Shown in pieces: positions 54,705 to 62,825 of a stretch of 64,000 nt of DNA. The stretch covers positions 62,001 to 126,000 of the forward strand of contig WNKV01000018.1 of the NCBI GenBank assembly GCA_009720755.1. Reading direction: 5' to 3'. The DNA is from Rhodoplanes serenus (GTDB lineage Bacteria > Pseudomonadota > Alphaproteobacteria > Rhizobiales > Xanthobacteraceae). Both the position numbers and the translations under genes were made by a program. The notes beneath the pieces were generated by a model. The model worked only from the letters and a program-made list of their open reading frames with translations. It was not told where the DNA came from and did no database searches. Numbering within the stretch: the first letter of the stretch is position 1; each line of letters opens with the position of its first letter.

Positions 54705-56372
54705 TCACGATATATAGTCCATATAGGGGCTGATCACACTGCGCACCGGCACCTGGATGATCGCCGGCTTGCGGCTCGCGACAGCATCGCGCACCGCGGT
54801 ATCGATCGCCGCCGGGTCGGTGCAGAGATAGCCCTTGCCGCCGAGGCCCTCGGCGACCTTGCCCCAGTCGCGGCGCGGCAGCGCCATCTCGTAGGTCTCG
54901 CCGAAGGCGCCGGCCTGCGGCAGCGCGATGGCGCCCCAGCACTCGTCGTCGAGCACCACGACGATGAAGGCGCGGCCATAGCGTTCCGCCGTGTCGAGCT
55001 CCGCGACGTGGAAGCCGACGCCGCCGTCGCCGACGAACACGACGACCGGCGCATCCGGGTCCGCGAAGCTGGCGCCGGCCCCGTATGGCACCTCGGCACC
55101 GAGCGCGCCGGACTGGCCGGCCCGCAGGTAGCGACCGGGCGCCCGCAGGCGCAGCCGTGCGTCCGCCCAGAAGTCGACATTGCCGTGCGACGACACGTAG
55201 ATGGTGTGGGCCGGCGCGGCCGCCGTCACCGCATCGACCGCGGCGATCGGATGCAGCCCCTGATTGTCGCTCTCGCCCCGCTGGGCGTCGCGCTCCTGGC
55301 GCCACGCGGCTGCGAGCCCCGACGCCCAGGCGCGATCGGTCGCCATCGCGGGCGCCTCGGCGAGCGTCGCGACGAACTGCGACGCGGAGGCCGGGATCGC
55401 CAGATCGGCGCGACGATTCTTGTGCAGCAGCGCGCGGTCGGAGCACACCTGCACGATGCGGGCGTCCGCTCCGACGGTATCGCCGAACTCCAGATCGAAC
55501 TCGAAATGATGACCGACCATCAGGATGCAATCGGTCTCGGCGAGCGCCCGGCGCAGCGTGCCGTTGCACGGCGCGTAACCGGGACCGACCCACTGGGCAT
55601 GATGCTCGTCGACGATGCCGCGGGCGAGGCGCAGGGTGGCGAATGGCAGGCCGTGCCGCTCGATCGCCGCGACGAGGCGGTCCGAGCGGTCCCAGAAGGT
55701 CTCGTCGCCGAGCAGCAGCAGCGGACGCTTCGCCTTTGCCAGAAGGGCATGCAGCGCGGCGGTATCGGCGGCCGAGACGGCGGCGGCACCGACCGCGGCC
55801 GGCGGCGAACGACGAACCGCGGGATCGACCGTCGCGTTGAGGATGTCGGTCGGGATCTCCAGGAACACCGGGCCGGGGCGGCCCGCCCACATCTCGCGCC
55901 AGGCGATATCGAGATACTCGGGAATGCGGGCCGGATCGGTCACCCGCGCGGCCCACTTGGTCACCGTCTTCATCGCCGGCAGCACCTCGTAGGACATGCC
56001 GGCGCCGCGCTCGAGCGTCGTCGTCGCCGCATGAGCGCCGACGATGATCAGCGGCGTGCCCGCCATCATGGCGACCAGCGCCGGCGTGACCGCATTGGTG
56101 ACACCCGGTCCGAGCGTCACCACCGCGGCGCCCGGCCGGCCGGTGACGCGCGACGACGCCTCGGCCATGAAGCAGGCGGCCGCCTCGTGGCGAGCGTGGA
56201 CGAGCGGCAGACCACGATGGGCACAGGCCCGGTAGATGGCGTTGATCGGCCCGCCCGACACCGAGAACACATGGGCGACACCCGCGGTCTTCAGCCAGTC
56301 GACCACCGCGGCGCCGCCATCGAACGGCGCCGTGCCGGCACCGGCCGCCTCTTGGATCTGATCAGTACGCAC
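54705..56372 (-). CDS. Thiamine-diphosphate-dependent enzyme, acetolactate-synthase-like
   Basis: The 555-residue enzyme has the three TPP-enzyme domains. E63 (HARHEAAACFMAE) activates the cofactor, and GDG 448-450 (VGDGGVGFHVAELDT) binds the diphosphate through magnesium. It resembles the large-subunit family of acetolactate synthase, oxalyl-CoA decarboxylase and benzoylformate decarboxylase, and I cannot tell which reaction it carries out. No small regulatory subunit is near, arguing against true acetolactate synthase. An aldehyde dehydrogenase nearby fits a 2-oxoacid decarboxylase. It overlaps the SDR gene by 11 bases. Confidence 0.88.
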   Translation of the reverse strand: MRTDQIQEAAGAGTAPFDGGAAVVDWLKTAGVAHVFSVSGGPINAIYRACAHRGLPLVHARHEAAACFMAEASSRVTGRPGAAVVTLGPGVTNAVTPALVAMMAGTPLIIVGAHAATTTLERGAGMSYEVLPAMKTVTKWAARVTDPARIPEYLDIAWREMWAGRPGPVFLEIPTDILNATVDPAVRRSPPAAVGAAAVSAADTAALHALLAKAKRPLLLLGDETFWDRSDRLVAAIERHGLPFATLRLARGIVDEHHAQWVGPGYAPCNGTLRRALAETDCILMVGHHFEFDLEFGDTVGADARIVQVCSDRALLHKNRRADLAIPASASQFVATLAEAPAMATDRAWASGLAAAWRQERDAQRGESDNQGLHPIAAVDAVTAAAPAHTIYVSSHGNVDFWADARLRLRAPGRYLRAGQSGALGAEVPYGAGASFADPDAPVVVFVGDGGVGFHVAELDTAERYGRAFIVVVLDDECWGAIALPQAGAFGETYEMALPRRDWGKVAEGLGGKGYLCTDPAAIDTAVRDAVASRKPAIIQVPVRSVISPYMDYIS

Positions 56373-57150
56373 GGGACTTGCCTCCGTCGAGGGCGATCGC
56401 CACCCCGGTGGTGAATCCGGACCGCTCGGACGCCAGCATCGCCACCATGGCGCCGAAGTCCTCCGGGCGGCCGAAATGCCCGACCGGCACCTCCTCCAGC
56501 CACACCGTCTCGGCGGCGGCGCGCCCGCGACCGTCGCGCGCCTCGGTGGCGCTGACGAGATCCTTCATGCGGTCGGTGGCGAATGGACCGGGGCACAGGC
56601 AGTTCACCAGGATGCCCTCGTGCGCGAACTCGATCGACAGCGACTTGGCGAGCCCCACGATGGCGAGCCGCAGCGAGTCCGAGAGCACCATGTTGGGCTG
56701 CACCACCTTCACGCCCACGGTGGTGACGAAGATGATGCGGCCCCAGCGGCGCGAGCGCATGTGTGGCAGCACGGCGTGGCAGAGGTCGACCATGGCGAGC
56801 AGCGTCTCGTCCAGCGACTGCTGCCAGGCGGCGCGCGGGAAATCCAGGAACGGACCGGATGCCGGCCCGCCGGTGTTGCCGACGAAGATGTCGAGCCCGC
56901 CGAGGCGCGCCGCCACCTCGTCGACGGCAGGCGCCAACGTCTCGCCGCGGGCGAGATCCATGCGCACCGCGATCGCCTCGGCGGCGCCGGCGGCCCGCAG
57001 CTCGGCCACCAAGCCCTGCATGGCGTCCGGGTTACGCCCCGCGACCGCGACGCTCGCCCCTTCGGCCGCCAGCGCCAGCGCCGATGCGCGGCCGAGGCCG
57101 CGCGATGCCGCGGTGACCAGAGCCCGCTTACCCGTCAGTCCCAGATCCAT
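56362..57150 (-). CDS. SDR-fold protein lacking the catalytic Tyr and Lys
   Basis: The 262-residue protein is a clear SDR fold (TAASRGLGRASALALA, residues 13-28; GNTGG at 91-95; DGGKSRAY end). Where SDRs have YxxxK, the sequence reads L156-S-D-S-L160 (MVLSDSLRLAIVGLAKS), so both catalytic residues are missing. Such BKR-like members are known. It may use a different acid-base residue or bind a ligand without catalysis. It is the first gene of the leftward run and lies beside operator site B. Confidence 0.88.
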   Translation of the reverse strand: MDLGLTGKRALVTAASRGLGRASALALAAEGASVAVAGRNPDAMQGLVAELRAAGAAEAIAVRMDLARGETLAPAVDEVAARLGGLDIFVGNTGGPASGPFLDFPRAAWQQSLDETLLAMVDLCHAVLPHMRSRRWGRIIFVTTVGVKVVQPNMVLSDSLRLAIVGLAKSLSIEFAHEGILVNCLCPGPFATDRMKDLVSATEARDGRGRAAAETVWLEEVPVGHFGRPEDFGAMVAMLASERSGFTTGVAIALDGGKSRAY

Positions 57151-57210
57151 GCGTGTCGCCCGCCTCCATGGTGACTCGGCGTAACACCTCGCACACGACC
57201 TGTCAAACTA

Positions 57211-57240
57211 TGTCGACAATCATTCTGAGATTGTATACGT
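57211..57240. promoter_or_regulatory. Shared bipartite operator candidate, site B
   Basis: TGTCGACAAT (57211-57220), ten bases, then TTGTATACGT (57231-57240), matching site A in sequence and spacing. It lies in the short divergent region between the SDR and aldehyde dehydrogenase genes, about 55-80 bases before each start, so it could control both directions. Confidence 0.65.
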
Positions 57241-57292
57241 TCTGCACCGTGCCGACCCGCTGGCGGCGGCCGCGCCCAGGATGGAGATCCCG

Positions 57293-58795
57293 ATGAAGAG
57301 CACGCCCCTGCGCATTCCCCTCGTCTGCGGCCGGCAGATTCTGAACGACGGCTCCGACGGTGTCGGTCACAGCGTCGACCCGGCCACCGGCGAGGTGATC
57401 GCCGTGTTCGCCCGCGCCGGCGCCGCCGAGGTGGATCTGGCGGTCGCGGCGGCACGCGCCGCCTTCGACACCGGACCGTGGCGGAAGATGCGGCCGTTCG
57501 AGCGGGCGCGGCTGCTCCAGCGGGTGGGCGAGATCATCCTGGCGCGGCGCGACGACATCGCCCGGCTGGAGAGCCAGGACAGCGGCAAGCCGCTGCGCGA
57601 CGCCTACTGGGAGGTGGACTGCGCGGCGCGCTTCTTCGAGTTCTACGGCGGCGCCGTCGACAAGCTGCATGGCAGCTCGATCCCGCTCGGCCCGAACTGG
57701 AGCGACTGGACCGTCAAGGAGCCGATCGGCGTCAGCCTGCACATCATTCCGTGGAACTATCCGTTCCAGCTCATCGCCCGCGGCGTCGCCCCGGCGCTCG
57801 CCGCCGGCTGCGCCGTGATCATCAAGCCGTCGGCCGACACGCCCTGCACCGCCTGGGAGTTCGTCAAGGCGTGCCAGGAGGCGGGCCTGCCGGACGGACT
57901 CGTCAACCTGGTCAACGGCCGCGGCTCGGTGGCCGGCGACCTGCTCGCCCGCCACAAGGGTGTCGACCAGATCACCTTCACGGGCTCGGTGGAGACCGGC
58001 GAGCGCGTGATGGTGGCGGCCGCCTCGCATGCGGTGCCGTGCAACATGGAGCTCGGCGGCAAGTCGGCGCAGCTGCTGTTCGCCGACGCCGATCTCGACC
58101 GGGCGCTGCCGATCGTCGCCAACGGCGTGTTCACCCACTGCGGCCAGGTCTGCAACGCCGGCACCCGCCTGCTCGTCGAGCACACGATCCACGACGAGGT
58201 GGTGGCGCGCCTGCACGAGCGGACCAAGGGCATGCGGCTGGGCGCCGGGCTCGACGACCCCGACATGGGGCCGCTGATCAGCAAGTCGCACCAGGCGAGC
58301 GTCGAGCGCTACTACGACGTGGCGCGCCAGGAAGGCGAGCTGCTGCTCGGCGCCGAGACGCCGTCCGATCCCAAGCTCGCCGGCGGCACCTTCGTGCGGC
58401 CCGCCTTGGTGGTCGGCGCCGGCAACCGCTCGCGCATCGCCCGCGAGGAGATCTTCGGCCCGGTGCTGACGGTGATTCCGTTCCGCTCCGCCCAGGAGGC
58501 CGTCGACATGGCGAACGATTCGCCGTTCGGTCTCGTCGCCGGCGTCCACACCACCAACATCTCCGCGGCACTCGCCGCCGCCGAGGCGCTGCGCGTCGGC
58601 CAGGTGTGGATCAATGCGTTCGGGGTCGGGCTCGACGTCGAGTTCCCGTTCGGCGGCTACAAGCTCTCGGGCTTCGGCCGCGAGAAGGGGCTGGAGGCGC
58701 TCGCCGCCTATCAGCAGATCAAGAACGTCTGCATCCATCACCCGATGCCGCCGGCGCCCGCCGGACGGCCGGACGGTGTCGTCTCCGCCGACTGA
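57293..58795 (+). CDS. NAD(P)-dependent aldehyde dehydrogenase
   Basis: The 500-residue enzyme oxidises an aldehyde to the acid. Catalytic residues are E253 (NMELGGKSAQLLF) and C287 (THCGQVCNAGTR); the cofactor motif is FTGSVETG. The ATG at 57293 (MKSTPLRIPLVC) was chosen because GGAG lies six bases upstream; ATG 57281 has no suitable spacing. The substrate is probably the product of the thiamine-diphosphate enzyme. It starts a rightward transcript with the CoxG-like gene. Confidence 0.93.
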   Translation: MKSTPLRIPLVCGRQILNDGSDGVGHSVDPATGEVIAVFARAGAAEVDLAVAAARAAFDTGPWRKMRPFERARLLQRVGEIILARRDDIARLESQDSGKPLRDAYWEVDCAARFFEFYGGAVDKLHGSSIPLGPNWSDWTVKEPIGVSLHIIPWNYPFQLIARGVAPALAAGCAVIIKPSADTPCTAWEFVKACQEAGLPDGLVNLVNGRGSVAGDLLARHKGVDQITFTGSVETGERVMVAAASHAVPCNMELGGKSAQLLFADADLDRALPIVANGVFTHCGQVCNAGTRLLVEHTIHDEVVARLHERTKGMRLGAGLDDPDMGPLISKSHQASVERYYDVARQEGELLLGAETPSDPKLAGGTFVRPALVVGAGNRSRIAREEIFGPVLTVIPFRSAQEAVDMANDSPFGLVAGVHTTNISAALAAAEALRVGQVWINAFGVGLDVEFPFGGYKLSGFGREKGLEALAAYQQIKNVCIHHPMPPAPAGRPDGVVSAD

Positions 58796-58888
58796 CGTCG
58801 CGGCGGCTCGCGTCGTGCCCCGGCGCGACCCGCCTCACCCGCCGACGGCGTTCCGCGCGGCGCACCCCCAACCAGAAGGACTTCTCCC

Positions 58889-59416
58889 GTGGCCATGACG
58901 ATGACCGGGCAGGTGGTGCTGCCGACCGATCGCGCCACCGTGTGGGCGGCGATCAACGATCCCGACATCCTGAGGCAGTCGATTCCGGGCTGCCAGGACT
59001 TCGCGAAGGTGAGCGACACCGAGTTCACCGCGACCGTCAAGGTCGCGGTCGGTCCGGTGAAGGCGACCTTCAAGGGCCGCGTGCAGCTCACCGACATCGA
59101 GGCGCCAACCGGCTGCCGCATCGTCGGCGAGGGCCAGGGCGGCGTCGCCGGCTTCGCCAAGGGCGGCGCCCGGGTGCGGCTCGACGACGCGCCCGACGGC
59201 GGCACGCGGCTCGACTACGACGTCGAGGCGCAGATCGGCGGCAAGCTGGCGCAGCTCGGCGGCCGTCTCGTCAACGGCGTCGCCAAGAAGTACGCGGACG
59301 AGTTCTTCGGCAATCTCAGCAAGGCGCTGGCGCCGGCGGCACCGGACGCGCCCGCGGGTGAGACGACGGCATCCGATCCGGCACCTCGGACAGCACCTGT
59401 GGGCTCGTCCAGCTAG
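58889..59416 (+). CDS. CoxG-like SRPBCC domain protein
   Basis: The 175-residue protein is a CoxG-type SRPBCC fold (MTGQVVLPTDRATVWAAINDPDILRQSIPGC; ATVKVAVGPVKATFKGRV). In the CO dehydrogenase system CoxG anchors the enzyme to the membrane. Here it probably serves the molybdenum hydroxylase of this island, 6 kb away. The C-terminal 30 residues are Pro/Ala/Ser-rich and lack the usual hydrophobic anchor. GTG 58889 follows AAGGA; ATG 58895 is an alternative. Confidence 0.88.
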   Translation: MAMTMTGQVVLPTDRATVWAAINDPDILRQSIPGCQDFAKVSDTEFTATVKVAVGPVKATFKGRVQLTDIEAPTGCRIVGEGQGGVAGFAKGGARVRLDDAPDGGTRLDYDVEAQIGGKLAQLGGRLVNGVAKKYADEFFGNLSKALAPAAPDAPAGETTASDPAPRTAPVGSSS

Positions 59417-59540
59417 AACGCCATCCGACCAAACCGGCCGCCGCCGCCCTCACGGACGGTGCTGGCGAGGTCGTGGCGAGCGGCCCTCTTGTGGCACACT
59501 CCGGATTCGCCGGGTGACGGATTCGGATGTGGAGACCGGA

Positions 59541-60143
59541 ATGAGGATGCCTCGTCGTGACATCGCTCCCCTGGCGGCTGCGGCCGTCGCCCTGATCGCA
59601 ACCGCCGGGAGCGCGCTCGCCCACGTCGGCACAGAGTCCCACCTGCATGGGTTCGCGGACGGGTTCGTCCATCCGCTGTTCGGCCCCGACCACCTCGCCG
59701 CCATGGTGGCTGTCGGCCTGTGGTCGGCGACGCTCGGCGGTCTCGCCGTCGCGGCGGTGCCGGCCGCCTTCGTGGCCCTGCTGATCGGCGGCGCCCTGCT
59801 CGGCGCCGGCGGCGTGGCGCTGCCGGCGGTGGAGCCGGTGATCACCGCCTCGGTGATCGTGCTCGGGCTGCTGGTCGCGCTCACGGTGCGGCTGCCGCCG
59901 CTGCCGGCGGCTCTCGTGGTCGGGCTGTTCGGCCTGTTCCACGGCTGCGCCCACGGCACCGAGATGCCGGCCGCGGCGGCGCCGCTCGCCTACGGGCTCG
60001 GCTTCGTCACTGCCACGGCGTTGCTGCATGGGACCGGCATCGCGATCGGCCTCGCGCTCGGGCGCACCGCGACCCGATCGGCGACGCGCCTCGCGGGCGC
60101 CGGCGTCACCGCGTTCGGCATCGTCCTCGCCGTGCTCGGCTGA
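59541..60143 (+). CDS. HupE/UreJ-family membrane protein
   Basis: The 200-residue protein has a signal-like first helix (AAAAVALIATAGSALA), then the HVGTESHLHGFADGFVHPLFGPDHLAAMVAVGLWS motif of HupE/UreJ proteins, with His residues that bind metal. Six hydrophobic segments follow. The family is thought to carry nickel or cobalt. No hydrogenase or urease genes are in this window, so the metal client is unknown. The ATG at 59541 follows GGAGACCGGA. Confidence 0.9.
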   Translation: MRMPRRDIAPLAAAAVALIATAGSALAHVGTESHLHGFADGFVHPLFGPDHLAAMVAVGLWSATLGGLAVAAVPAAFVALLIGGALLGAGGVALPAVEPVITASVIVLGLLVALTVRLPPLPAALVVGLFGLFHGCAHGTEMPAAAAPLAYGLGFVTATALLHGTGIAIGLALGRTATRSATRLAGAGVTAFGIVLAVLG

Positions 60144-60305
60144 GGTCGCGAGTTGCGGCGGTGGCTCGGCCCGTCGCCGTAACGATCGCGCCCCCGTGAC
60201 GATCGCGTCGGGCGTGCGGCGCCCGACGATCCCGGAACGCCCGTACCGGAACCACGCCGAAAGCCCGGGTGTTGCCCTGCCGTCTGTTGCAGGGAGCACC
60301 GTGCC

Positions 60306-60677
60306 ATGCGTTTTGTCCCGACCCGGCTGCACGGCATCATCGACTATGTGGTCGGTGCAATTTTGATGGTGTCTCCCTACGTGCTCGGCTTCGCCGACGG
60401 CGGCGCCGCCGAGTTCGTCCCCGTCGCCCTCGGGCTGGCCGCCATCATCTACAGCCTGTTCACCGACTACGAGCTCGGCGCCGTGCGCGCCATTCCGATG
60501 CCGGTGCATCTCGGCCTCGATGCGGCGAGCGGCGTGCTGCTCGCCGCATCGCCCTGGCTGTTCGGCTTCGCCGGCCAGGTCTACTTGCCCCACCTGCTGT
60601 TCGGCCTGTTCGAGATCGCCGCGAGCCTGATCACCCGGACCCGGCCGAGTTCCGGCCTGGTCATGGGAGATGCCTGA
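60306..60677 (+). CDS. SPW-repeat membrane protein
   Basis: The 123-residue protein has four hydrophobic segments arranged as two SPW repeats: MVSPYVLGF and AASPWLFGFAG. SPW proteins are small inner-membrane proteins of unknown function, often next to FAD oxidoreductase genes. Here it overlaps the next gene, a type II NADH dehydrogenase-like enzyme, by eight bases, so the two are coupled. Confidence 0.85.
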   Translation: MRFVPTRLHGIIDYVVGAILMVSPYVLGFADGGAAEFVPVALGLAAIIYSLFTDYELGAVRAIPMPVHLGLDAASGVLLAASPWLFGFAGQVYLPHLLFGLFEIAASLITRTRPSSGLVMGDA

Positions 60678-62034
60678 CGTGACGACGGTCCCAACGCCGA
60701 ATGCCGCGGTGCTCGACCCGCTCGCGCGGATCGACGCGCCCGCCCACGCTGCTGCGGGTGGCCGCCCGATGGCCGCCGCGACCGATGCGCCGGGCCTGCT
60801 CCGCGTCGTCATCCTGGGCGCCGGCTTCGGCGGGCTCGAAGCCGCGAAGGCCCTGGCCGGCGCGCCCGTGCAGGTGACATTGGTGGATCGCCAGAACCAT
60901 CACTGCTTCCAGCCGCTGCTCTATCAGGTCGCCACCGCGGCGCTGTCGCCCGCCGACATCGCCTGGCCGATCCGCGCCATCCTGCGCGACCAGCCCAATG
61001 TGCGTGCCGTGATGGCGACCGTGACCGGCATCGACCGCGCCGGCCGCCATGTTCTCACCGATCGCGGCGCCCTGCCCTATGACGCGCTCGTCGTCGCCAC
61101 CGGCGCGACGCACTCCTATTTCGGCCACGACGACTGGGCCGCCGCCGCGCCCGGCCTCAAGCGGATCGAGGATGCCACCCGCATCCGCGCCCGCATCCTG
61201 TCGGCCTTCGAGCAGGCGGAGATTGCGACCGATCCGGCTGCGCGCTGCCGGCTGATGACCTTCGTGGTCATCGGCGGCGGCCCGACCGGCGTGGAGATGG
61301 CGGGCGCCATCGCCGAGGTGGCGCGCGAGACGCTCCGCCGCGACTTCCGCCGGATCGATCCGGCGCTGTCGCGCATCGTGCTGGTGGAGGCCGGGCCGCG
61401 GCTTCTGCCGGCCCTGCCCGAGGACCTATCGGCCTACGCGGACACGGCGCTGCGCCGCATGGGCGTCGAGGTGCGCACGTCGTCGCCGGTCACCGCTTGC
61501 GATGCCCACGGTGTCGTCATGGGAAGTGAGCGCCTCGATGCCGAGACGCTGATCTGGGCGGCCGGCGTGACCGCCTCGCCGGCGGCACGCTGGCTCGACG
61601 CCGCCCACGATCGTGCCGGTCGCATTGCCGTCGACCCCGACCTGTCGGTGCCCGGTGCGCCGGGCGTCTACGCGATCGGCGACACCGCCAGCCTCGCCGG
61701 ACCCGACGGCAAGCCCATTCCCGGCATCGCCCCCGCCGCCAAGCAGATGGGCCGCCATGTCGGCCGGCTGATCGCGGCCGCCGCGGCCGGCGACCGGGAG
61801 GGCGCCCGCAAGCCCTTCCGCTACCGCCATCACGGGGACCTCGCCACCATCGGACGGCGCGCCGCCGTGGTCCGCATCGGCCGCGTCCATCTCAAGGGGT
61901 TTCCGGGCTGGCTGTTCTGGAGCCTGGCGCATGTCTATTACCTGATCGGCGCCCGCAATCGGCTCGTCGTCGCCTTCACCTGGGTGTGGAGCTATCTCAC
62001 CTTCCAGCGTGGTGCCCGCCTGATCAGCTCGTGA
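60670..62034 (+). CDS. Type II NADH:quinone oxidoreductase-like FAD enzyme
   Basis: The 454-residue flavoprotein has an FAD motif GAGFGGLEAAK (about 50-60), NAD motif VVIGGGPTGVEMAG, and the WAAGVTASPAARWL and YAIGDTA segments of Ndh-type enzymes. The C-terminal GFPGWLFWSLAHVYYLIGARNR would bind the membrane and quinone side. It passes electrons from NADH to quinone without proton pumping. The first 40 residues are low-complexity, so an internal start (ATG 60769) is possible. Confidence 0.9.
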   Translation: MPDVTTVPTPNAAVLDPLARIDAPAHAAAGGRPMAAATDAPGLLRVVILGAGFGGLEAAKALAGAPVQVTLVDRQNHHCFQPLLYQVATAALSPADIAWPIRAILRDQPNVRAVMATVTGIDRAGRHVLTDRGALPYDALVVATGATHSYFGHDDWAAAAPGLKRIEDATRIRARILSAFEQAEIATDPAARCRLMTFVVIGGGPTGVEMAGAIAEVARETLRRDFRRIDPALSRIVLVEAGPRLLPALPEDLSAYADTALRRMGVEVRTSSPVTACDAHGVVMGSERLDAETLIWAAGVTASPAARWLDAAHDRAGRIAVDPDLSVPGAPGVYAIGDTASLAGPDGKPIPGIAPAAKQMGRHVGRLIAAAAAGDREGARKPFRYRHHGDLATIGRRAAVVRIGRVHLKGFPGWLFWSLAHVYYLIGARNRLVVAFTWVWSYLTFQRGARLISS

Positions 62035-62086
62035 ATGATCCTGCATGGCCGGGGCACCACGGCCGGCGATGCGACTGGAGTTGTCC

Positions 62087-62611
62087 GTGACACCGACCAG
62101 CGACACCACGCCGATGCCGATCCCACCTCCCGAGCAGCGGCGGTTCCCGATTGCGGCCGGCATCTTCTTCGGCCTCGGCCTCGGTGGCTTCTTCGACGGC
62201 ATCGTGCTGCACCAGATCCTGCAATGGCACCACATGGTGAGTAGCCGGCATCCCGCCGACTCGGTGGAAAGCCTGCAATGGAACACTCTGTGGGACGGGC
62301 TCTTCCACGCCACCACTTACGTGTTCGTGGTGATCGGCCTGGTCCTGCTGTGGCGGGCGGCGCATCGTCGCCATCTCACCTGGTCGAACCGACACCTCGT
62401 CGCCACCCTGCTGATCGGCTTCGGGCTGTTCAACCTGGTGGAGGGCCTGATCAATCATCAGATCCTCGGCATCCATCACGTCAACGAGACGGTGCCGCGA
62501 GACCAGTGGCTGGCCTGGGATCTCGGCTTCCTGGCGAGCGGCGTCATCCTGCTGCTCGGTGGCATCGCCATGCTGGCCGGCCGGCGCCGCGAGGTGCAGC
62601 CGGCCGAGTGA
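62087..62611 (+). CDS. DUF2243 membrane protein
   Basis: The protein of about 174 residues has four hydrophobic segments and the DUF2243 signature: GIFFGLGLGGFFDGIVLHQILQWHHM, LWDGLFHATTYVF, NLVEGLINHQILGIHHVNE. Many conserved His and Asp residues lie in or near helices and could bind metal or haem. I prefer GTG 62087 because GGAG lies six bases upstream; ATG 62045 and 62069 are open alternatives. Function unknown. Confidence 0.85.
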   Translation: MTPTSDTTPMPIPPPEQRRFPIAAGIFFGLGLGGFFDGIVLHQILQWHHMVSSRHPADSVESLQWNTLWDGLFHATTYVFVVIGLVLLWRAAHRRHLTWSNRHLVATLLIGFGLFNLVEGLINHQILGIHHVNETVPRDQWLAWDLGFLASGVILLLGGIAMLAGRRREVQPAE

Positions 62612-62736
62612 TCGCGGCGGCCAAAGCCGCGGCTTGACGCACCGCAGGAACCTTCGGGAGCCCGAGCCGTTCCGATCATGGTCCCGGGAGGCCCGGACGC
62701 CGTATCTGGGCTCGATCGCGTGAAAAGGATTGCCGC

Positions 62737-62814
62737 ATGACTTGGACGACGCCGACCTTCGTCGAGATCTGCATCGGGCTCGAGATCAACGGCTACCTGC
62801 CGCCCGAGATCTGA
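62737..62814 (+). CDS. pqqA: PqqA, precursor peptide of pyrroloquinoline quinone
   Basis: This 25-residue peptide (MTWTTPTFVEICIGLEINGY then LPPEI) is the substrate from which PQQ is made. E16 and Y20 in the E-x3-Y spacing are the two residues joined by PqqE. AAAAGGA lies before the ATG at 62737. It is followed by pqqB after 11 bases and pqqC, confirming the identity. Confidence 0.95.
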   Translation: MTWTTPTFVEICIGLEINGYLPPEI

Positions 62815-62825
62815 GCGCTGCCGCC

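Noticed and set aside
54705-56372. True acetolactate synthase (ilvB) of branched-chain amino acid synthesis
   Set aside because: No ilvN/ilvH or ilvC neighbour exists and the context is catabolic with an aldehyde dehydrogenase; only the general TPP-enzyme family can be supported.
42394-59416. A uric-acid degradation cluster of the enterobacterial/gut type
   Set aside because: Only a YgeX-like gene, an M20 hydrolase and xanthine-dehydrogenase-type subunits are shared; ygeW, ygfK and hyuA homologues are absent and the M20 protein looks more like ArgE/DapE deacylases than YgeY. Kept only as a partial resemblance.
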